From: JAGVLN01 sp964515755
GTDB lineage: Bacteria; Pseudomonadota; Alphaproteobacteria; Rickettsiales; JABSSG01
Reading direction: 5' to 3'
Length of the DNA: 10,727 nucleotides
Assembly: GCA_964515755.1 (NCBI GenBank)
Contig: CAZEVK010000039.1
Coordinates: 1 to 10,727 of the forward strand
The first letter of the stretch is position 1; the number at the start of each line of letters is the position of its first letter. This document shows positions 6,153-10,727 of the stretch, piece by piece. The notes below the pieces were generated by a model that saw nothing but the letters and a program-made list of their open reading frames with translations, did no database searches and was not told the origin of the DNA. The position numbers were made by a program, and so were the translations under genes.

Positions 6153-6593
6153 ATAACCATTGCACCGTGCTACGATAATCAGAAACGTTGTAAAAGTTTA
6201 CTCACTGGAAATTCATCTAAAAATCTAAATTATTGTATATACATGAATAACCATAACCTTAGCCGAACTTATGGACAATGCACTATAGGGTGCGTATGGT
6301 GTGAGACAAATAGGAGCGTAGCTAAGCGATATTTCATGAGATAATTTCTGTTATATTTACTATTCAAAAGTTATCATGCTATAAGAAGCCATGGTGACGA
6401 TTGAACTGGAATGTTAAGTAAAAAGAAAAGGATAAGAAGAGTAATTGATGAGCAAAGCTACAAAATTGGAAAAGTTAATGTAATTTAATAATGCAACTTT
6501 TTAACAATAACATTAAATAGGATTATCAATAAAAGTTCTAGACTGAAATACAAAGCAAGTTACATTTATTATTCTTCATTTTATGTATTTATA
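6153..6593. other. Intergenic stretch with an in-frame readthrough frame
   Basis: Directly after the TAA of the membrane-protein gene, the same frame is open from 6153 to TAA at 6342-6344, adding 63 codons rich in Cys (APCYDNQKRC... and YGQCTIGCVWCETNRS). The extension could be a former C-terminus cut off by a nonsense mutation, or chance. From 6345 to 6593 I see only AT-rich sequence with no supported gene. Confidence 0.4.
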
Positions 6594-6622
6594 TTAAAAT
6601 TAGTGAATAAAGAATGTATAAT
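6594..6622 (+). promoter_or_regulatory. Probable promoter of the fic operon
   Basis: TTAAAA (6594-6599, 4 of 6 matches to the -35 consensus), 17 bases, then a perfect TATAAT (6617-6622). The start of transcription would be near 6629, 36 bases before the fic start codon. Confidence 0.5.
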
Positions 6623-6664
6623 AATTTCATTATATATCGATAAATTGAAAAGAAAGAGTGAATT

Positions 6665-7732
6665 ATGCGTAAAACTGGAGATTATTATAAGTTGGGAGAG
6701 CTAAATTATTTTATACCACATCCACTTCCACCATTAAATCCGCCATTAGAGCTAAATGCTGAAATCATGTCCCTATATGGAGAAGCAAGTTTTGCTTTAG
6801 GGCAACTAAATGAAATGAGTTTGCGGTTACCTGATCCAAAGCGTTTTATTAAAGCCTACGTAATAAAAGAAGCTCTTTTATCTTCGGCTATAGAAGGAAT
6901 TCACACAACTATACTTGAAGTTTTTACTCAGTCTTTAGAAGAATCGAAGAAAGTAAATAAAGATACTCAGCTTGTTCTTAATTATCACGAGGCTTTAGAC
7001 ACAGCTTTAAGTATGATAAAAGATGAAGGTTTGCCACTTGTTACACGTGTTATTTTACGAGCGCATGAAGCTCTACTGTATGGAGGCGAAGGAGATAAAG
7101 CAGCACCAGAAATATCTAAGTTGATGAGTGACCTAGAAAAATATATTAATGAACCTTCTGATATACCCGTTCTGATTAGAGCTGGGCTTGCACATGTTCA
7201 ATTTGAGACCATACATCCTTTTGCAGATGGGAATGGTCGTATAGGAAGACTACTTATTATCCTGATGTTGGTAGATAGTAAACTTTTGAGTTTGCCTGTT
7301 TTGTACCCTTCATATTATTTTAAGAAACATCATTTTGAATATTACCAGACGCTTGATCGTGTAAGGACTAACGGTGATTTTGAGGGGTGGATTTTTTATT
7401 ATCTAAAAGCTATCAAGAATAGTGCAATTGATGCTCATACACGTGCTAAAGAGATAGAGAGTTTAGAAGTACAGCTTAAATATATGATTTTAAATAATCA
7501 TGAATTTACAAAAATGCGAGATACAGCTTTAAGTGTTTTAGATTTTTTATTTACACAACCAGTTACAGGTATTGCAGAAATGAGCAAAAAGCTAGGCAAA
7601 GCTTATAATACCGCAAATAATATATTAAATATATTCGTTAAATTAGGTTTTGTTTCTGAAAGTATTATTCATAAGCGCAATAAACTTTATCGTTTTACTG
7701 CTTATCTTAATCTGCTTGAAAAAGAATATTAA
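6665..7732 (+). CDS. Class II Fic protein (AMP transferase fold) with C-terminal winged helix
   Basis: The 355-residue protein has the Fic N-terminal region, an inhibitory helix motif S-xxx-EG (SSAIEG, 73-78) of class II type, the catalytic loop HPFADGNGRIGR (174-185) with His174, and a C-terminal wHTH (about 285-350). Fic enzymes usually transfer AMP from ATP to target hydroxyls, and the inhibitory Glu77 would block ATP binding until relieved. Odd is the segment between ALLYGGEGDKAAPE and SKLMSDLEKY (about 137-160). Family members normally carry about 25 more residues there, including a GxxR...WIG...PPPP stretch that forms the flap docking the target. It is missing, with no break in the frame. 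The stop overlaps the start of the next gene by one base (TAATG), so the two are probably co-translated. The ATG has a purine-rich stretch (AAAGAG) upstream. Confidence 0.88.
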   Translation: MRKTGDYYKLGELNYFIPHPLPPLNPPLELNAEIMSLYGEASFALGQLNEMSLRLPDPKRFIKAYVIKEALLSSAIEGIHTTILEVFTQSLEESKKVNKDTQLVLNYHEALDTALSMIKDEGLPLVTRVILRAHEALLYGGEGDKAAPEISKLMSDLEKYINEPSDIPVLIRAGLAHVQFETIHPFADGNGRIGRLLIILMLVDSKLLSLPVLYPSYYFKKHHFEYYQTLDRVRTNGDFEGWIFYYLKAIKNSAIDAHTRAKEIESLEVQLKYMILNNHEFTKMRDTALSVLDFLFTQPVTGIAEMSKKLGKAYNTANNILNIFVKLGFVSESIIHKRNKLYRFTAYLNLLEKEY

Positions 7733-8961
7733 TGGAAGAAAAAATAACAGGAACTGATGTAGACAATACGTCCACAATAAAATGAATTGCTATATTTACT
7801 TCATCAATAAATTCAATACTGGAAAAGATAGGAAAAATTCTGCCATGGGTAAAATATTGGCTAAACCTTCCTATAATCTACCCTCACAATTTAACACGAC
7901 CTAAATGGCGTATGGTAAAGCCTCTCAATGAAAAAGAAGCTATTATGTACTTAGATAGCGATTGGAATATTACTAACGGAGCAGAATGGTCAAACCGAAT
8001 AGTGGACGTGTACATAACGAAACCTAAAAAAATCCAAGGAATTGTGGCAACTAAAGATACTAAAAGTAATCTATATGGAGAATGTGATGTACCATCTAAA
8101 TCTCATACAAAACTAAATACTCATTTTCAAATTTCTTCTCCTTCATGCAGTGAAAAAGAAGATTTTATAGCAACGATAGTATTTGTTGATAAATTTAAAC
8201 AAAAGATAACATTAAAAAATGTAGAGTTTAAATCTGATAATCAGCAAGGGGTACTAAAGATCCTGAAACAGGAAAGTGGCTATAACCTTAATAATATAGA
8301 AAAACAGATTGCATCTGTTCTTCAAGATGAAATTACTAGGTATAAACATTTTGGTAGAAGGCATGGAGAATTAGGAAGTATACATGCTATATATCAAGGA
8401 AAAGAAGTAAAAAGGATTTATCAAGATCAACGGTATGGCCATAAATCAGGAGAAAATCAAGAAATAGTACTTGATCCAAAAAATTCTAAAATAGAATCTG
8501 AAAATGGGGATGCACTAGTTGCATTATTTCACAATTTTAAAAAGAATAAAGAAAAGCAGCCAGCTATTTATTGAAGCTCTATTATTTCGGATTGATAAAG
8601 AAAAAGAGTATTATTGTGTAAGTTATCTTATTTTATATGTCCTGTTTAGAATTGGAAAAATTGAACTAGAACTAAATACAGCTAAAAATAACTTTAAAAA
8701 AAACAAAATTTTTGGCAGAAATTATTCTGCAAGAAAGATGATAAGCAATTACTTGAAGTACATCAACGATATGGGTTAAGTGATTTTAATGGCTTAATAA
8801 ATGGTATGCTTAAATACGAACATCATTCTTTTAAGGATCAAGACCTAGATCTAATAGAAGAATTTATTTCAGATTCTCCTGAGTCTTTTCGGATAAAAGA
8901 AAAACTGAGCTCTATACGTTCTTACAGGCTTTTGCCTCGTAAATATAAGGATGAAATTTGA
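7732..8961 (+). pseudogene. Fic-operon partner gene, unknown family, inactivated by a nonsense codon and two frameshifts
   Basis: ATG at 7732 overlaps the fic stop. Seventeen codons follow (MEEKITGTDVDNTSTIK), then TGA at 7783-7785. The same frame continues as clear protein (SILEKIGKILPWVKYWLNLP) through an internal Met at 7912 to TGA at 8572-8574. Sense then moves to the next frame (IEALLFRIDKEKEYY...) until an A8 run (8696-8703), where it returns to the first frame (KQNFWQKLFCKKDDKQLLEV...) and ends at TGA 8959-8961. Joined, it is about 410 residues. The N-terminal half has alternating strands and a segment (EDFIATIVFVDKFKQKITLKNV minus its ends) that looks like a beta-sandwich; the C-terminal half is helical. 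I recognise no family. If intact once, coupling to fic suggests a regulator, antitoxin or co-effector. Expression from 7912 of a 220-residue fragment is possible. Confidence 0.7.
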
Positions 8962-9010
8962 CGTTCTGGTCTTCATATTGTTAGCGCAAAGTTATAACTT
9001 TCTTTACTTC

Positions 9011-9033
9011 TAACTCTTATAGAACAAGAGTTA
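9011..9033. other. Hairpin downstream of the decayed partner gene
   Basis: TAACTCTT (9011-9018) and AAGAGTTA (9026-9033) pair perfectly around a seven-base loop. No U tract follows. It may be part of the termination region with the stronger hairpin at 9058-9088. Confidence 0.4.
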
Positions 9034-9057
9034 TAATATATCTTCTCTAAAATGTAG

Positions 9058-9088
9058 AAAAGATAAGGAGTGTTGCTCCTTATCTTTT
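9058..9088. terminator. Bidirectional rho-independent terminator
   Basis: AAAAGATAAGGAG (9058-9070) and CTCCTTATCTTTT (9076-9088) form 13 perfect pairs around TGTTG and end in a T run on both strands. It lies between the end of the Fic-partner gene (plus) and the stop of the DUF6573 gene (minus, 9102), so it can serve both. Confidence 0.85.
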
Positions 9089-9101
9089 TATTGAGATATT
9101 G

Positions 9102-9515
9102 TTAATCTTCGTCAGGTAACATAATTGTTATTACCGGTTCAAAGTGATCACCGGCACTTATTACTGCTTTTAGTCTAGTAAGTTTTACTCTGTAAGAAGC
9201 TCCATCTCTAGGCAGAATATCTAACTCAAAAAAAATTACATCTTCATGTCTGTCGGCTTTTCTCATTGTACGATGGAGTATAAAAATTATGTGCCACAAT
9301 CTGTCAGCTGTTTCCTGAGGTCCTTGTCTTCTTATATCGTTATCTGTCCATACAATATAATCTCTCCATACAGCAGAAGTAACGGCAACATGCCATTTTA
9401 TGCCGATTGCTTTTGCCGTATCGGTCACATCAACCAATACACCATCTTCTATTGCTTGAGACCTATTATAATTATAATGGTAATTTGGTTTGTTGTTTTT
9501 AGAATGATCGTTCAT
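9102..9515 (-). CDS. DUF6573-like protein, plasmid/mobile-element associated
   Basis: The 137-residue protein matches my memory of the DUF6573 family, small proteins of unknown role found mostly on plasmids and integrative elements. Its features are AIEDGVLVDVT (21-31), then VTSAVWRDYIVWTD (45-58), RLWHIIFILHR (72-82) and the conserved end PVITIMLPDED (127-137). It is soluble, with no signal or membrane segment. An extra 20-residue Asn/Tyr-rich head precedes the domain. The start is well supported: on the minus strand AAGGAG lies seven bases before the ATG. Length is normal for the family. It faces the upstream genes, shares a terminator with them and has a long structured leader (9541-9725). 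Its presence hints at a plasmid or conjugative-element remnant. The function is not known. Confidence 0.8.
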   Translation of the reverse strand: MNDHSKNNKPNYHYNYNRSQAIEDGVLVDVTDTAKAIGIKWHVAVTSAVWRDYIVWTDNDIRRQGPQETADRLWHIIFILHRTMRKADRHEDVIFFELDILPRDGASYRVKLTRLKAVISAGDHFEPVITIMLPDED

Positions 9516-9540
9516 TTTTAACTCCTTTTTTAATTGTTAC

Positions 9541-9725
9541 TGGGTTGTACGAATCTCGCACAACCCTTGCCATTACGGTGAGTAACGAGGAGGCAACCAC
9601 AAGATCATAATTTCAGAGGGGAATCACCCTTTTTGCACGAAGTGTAGCGAAGGAAAATAGGGGATACAGAAATTATGCTTGTTTAATCTTGTGAGCGACA
9701 GGAGTGGAACTCCTTAGTGTTTTTA
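9541..9725. other. Strongly structured region (leader of DUF6573 gene or ncRNA)
   Basis: Several perfect pairings nest here. GGGTTGT (9542-9548) pairs with ACAACCC (9560-9566). CACAAGAT (9598-9605) pairs with ATCTTGTG (9686-9693), and inside it ATAATTTC (9607-9614) with GAAATTAT (9669-9676). AGGAGT (9700-9705) pairs with ACTCCT (9709-9714) around GGA, followed by a TTTTT run at 9721-9725, terminator-like on the plus strand. On the minus strand the region is the 5' leader of the DUF6573 gene, with the 9542-9566 hairpin just ahead of its ribosome-binding site. Either a leader regulatory RNA (minus) or a separate small RNA (plus) would fit. No known RNA family is recognised. Confidence 0.45.
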
Positions 9726-9872
9726 GTTTTAAAAATATGCTTTATAATTCAATAGCTTAGGTGTACTAGGATATCTGGAAATAAGAGCTTGAAACAAGAT
9801 ATATATCTATGTAAGGTTATATATAAAATGAAAAAATAAACTATTGGAAAATAATATAAATCTATTAAAATA
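9726..9872. other. AT-rich upstream region of the last gene, with a 12-bp palindrome
   Basis: No gene is supported. AGATATATATCT (9797-9808) is a perfect palindrome and TATAAA-like boxes occur at 9818-9827, but no -35/-10 pair with good spacing can be named. Confidence 0.35.
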
Positions 9873-10727
9873 ATGAAAGAATACGAGCATTGGTTTGAAA
9901 GATTTAGACAGGTATTATCTGCATTTAGGCAAGGAATCATTGCTGAAGCAGACTTAGAAAAGTTTCAATTGTTTCTTCTAGATACAGGACAATTTAATGC
10001 TAACTTTGACTTAGAAGAATTAAATTATCTTGGTTATCCAAAATCTCCATTTGCAATGATGCATGAAAAGTTCTATCTACGAGAGGTGGAAACTTGGGCA
10101 ATGCAGCTTTTACGTTTCCAATATCAGAATCAATATAATGATTTTGGACATTTATTTCCTATATTTGTTGATTCCTCTTTATTTTGGAATGAGTTAAATA
10201 GATATTATAGGGTTATTCAAGCAGTAGATATAGATATCATCGATGCTTCAGTTTCATCGCTTATTTGTGCATTAGAAACAGAAAATCAAGTTTCAGTATT
10301 AATAGAACTAAATCGACCTGGTCAAAATGCTGATATAGCTACTCGTCAAAATATGGCCTCAAAAGCATTAGAACAAAAAATAATAGAATTAGTTGTAAAA
10401 AAGCAAAAGATTCCAGATATATTGTTCACTATATTTGCAACACCGAACGAAGATCCAATAAACGTAGAAGAAGCTCATTTACTAGTAGTTTTAGAACAAT
10501 TAAACCAACTTTTCCCGCAAGTTATAAAAGCTCAACAAAAACAATTTAATGATCTTAGCGCAAAGTTAAGTTCTGCAATTGATGCTCCAGAAACATGGTC
10601 TGAATTAACTTCACTAATATTTGCACAATGTAGAAAGTATAAAATATTACCAATAGACCGAAATACACTGAATAAGTTCAAAAATTTCTTTCAGGAGGAA
10701 CCAGAAGCTTTTAAGCAACTCCTTACA
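9873..10727 (+). CDS. Long CDS of unknown function, 3' end outside window
   Basis: ATG at 9873 opens a frame of 285 codons with no stop up to the window edge, and composition is clearly protein-like. The predicted product is soluble and mostly helical, starting MKEYEHWFERFRQVLSAF, with no signal peptide or membrane segment. There are Gln-rich helical stretches (e.g. around residues 220-235: KAQQKQFNDLSAKLSSA). A segment near residue 262 (RNTLNKFKNFFQEEPEAFKQ) loosely echoes the N-terminal ADLEKFQLFLLDTGQF, so a repeated helical unit is possible. I do not recognise a family or catalytic motif. There is no clear Shine-Dalgarno before the ATG. A large host-interaction or accessory protein is possible, but nothing seen proves that. 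Confidence 0.85.
   Translation, partial: MKEYEHWFERFRQVLSAFRQGIIAEADLEKFQLFLLDTGQFNANFDLEELNYLGYPKSPFAMMHEKFYLREVETWAMQLLRFQYQNQYNDFGHLFPIFVDSSLFWNELNRYYRVIQAVDIDIIDASVSSLICALETENQVSVLIELNRPGQNADIATRQNMASKALEQKIIELVVKKQKIPDILFTIFATPNEDPINVEEAHLLVVLEQLNQLFPQVIKAQQKQFNDLSAKLSSAIDAPETWSELTSLIFAQCRKYKILPIDRNTLNKFKNFFQEEPEAFKQLLT

Noticed and set aside
7783..8961. UGA recoded as tryptophan to rescue the Fic partner gene
   Set aside because: Reading TGA as Trp does not repair the two frameshifts; the first frame then meets TAA soon after 8574. TGG is used normally for Trp in this window and the IS110 gene shows a similar nonsense lesion (TAG), so decay is simpler.
9246..9521. 91-codon plus-strand ORF
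   Set aside because: It is antisense to the DUF6573 gene, which has a good ribosome-binding site and family motifs.
9749..9940. 63-codon minus-strand ORF
   Set aside because: It overlaps the start of the long plus-strand CDS at 9873 and has a low-complexity Ile/Tyr/Phe composition.
1..10727. CRISPR array
   Set aside because: No regularly spaced repeats with unique spacers and no cas genes were seen; the direct repeats found occur only in pairs.

Overview
The window is AT-rich DNA with short genes, long intergenic stretches, non-canonical spacing and several decayed genes. An HU protein ending in NPKT...FRAGK, a stand-alone NAD(P)HX dehydratase, a Fic protein, a WGR protein, a plasmid-type DUF6573 protein and a broken IS110-family insertion sequence together suggest an intracellular or symbiotic bacterium with a reducing genome. 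An alphaproteobacterium of the Rickettsiales type is the best guess. That is an inference from gene content and base composition; no rRNA or other decisive marker is present.

Layout. Positions 2-157 hold the tail of a winged-helix protein, followed by a small WGR-domain gene (201-422). A promoter and two hairpins then lead into an HU-family gene (657-929). At 983-1057 lies a tRNA-like gene with acceptor, D and T arms, a G3:U70 pair of the alanine type, a terminal CCA and an anticodon loop of only four bases (TTAA), as if exactly the anticodon were missing. From 1058 to 2174 there is little: a 120-codon start-less open frame on the minus strand (1426-1788) looks like a gene remnant. Next come nnrD (2175-3005) and a PfkB-family kinase (3289-4371) that unexpectedly carries an N-terminal signal peptide.

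From about 4516 to 5662 is an IS110-family element: an extended -10 promoter, a structured leader that is a good bridge-RNA (seekRNA) candidate, and a transposase broken by one frameshift and one amber codon. A small two-helix membrane protein follows (5775-6152). Then comes a two-gene unit: a class II Fic protein (6665-7732) that seems to lack the usual target-binding flap, overlapped by one base (TAATG) with a partner gene (7732-8961) wrecked by an in-frame TGA and two frameshifts. A strong bidirectional terminator (9058-9088) separates it from a convergent DUF6573 gene (9102-9515, minus strand). The leader of that gene, 9541-9725, is rich in long complementary pairs. The window ends inside an unrecognised long CDS starting at 9873.

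Overall the region mixes a few housekeeping genes (HU, nnrD) with accessory genes in different states of decay. The most notable items are the anticodon-less tRNA-Ala-like gene, the exported sugar/nucleoside kinase, the flap-less Fic with its decayed partner, and the possible orphan bridge RNA.
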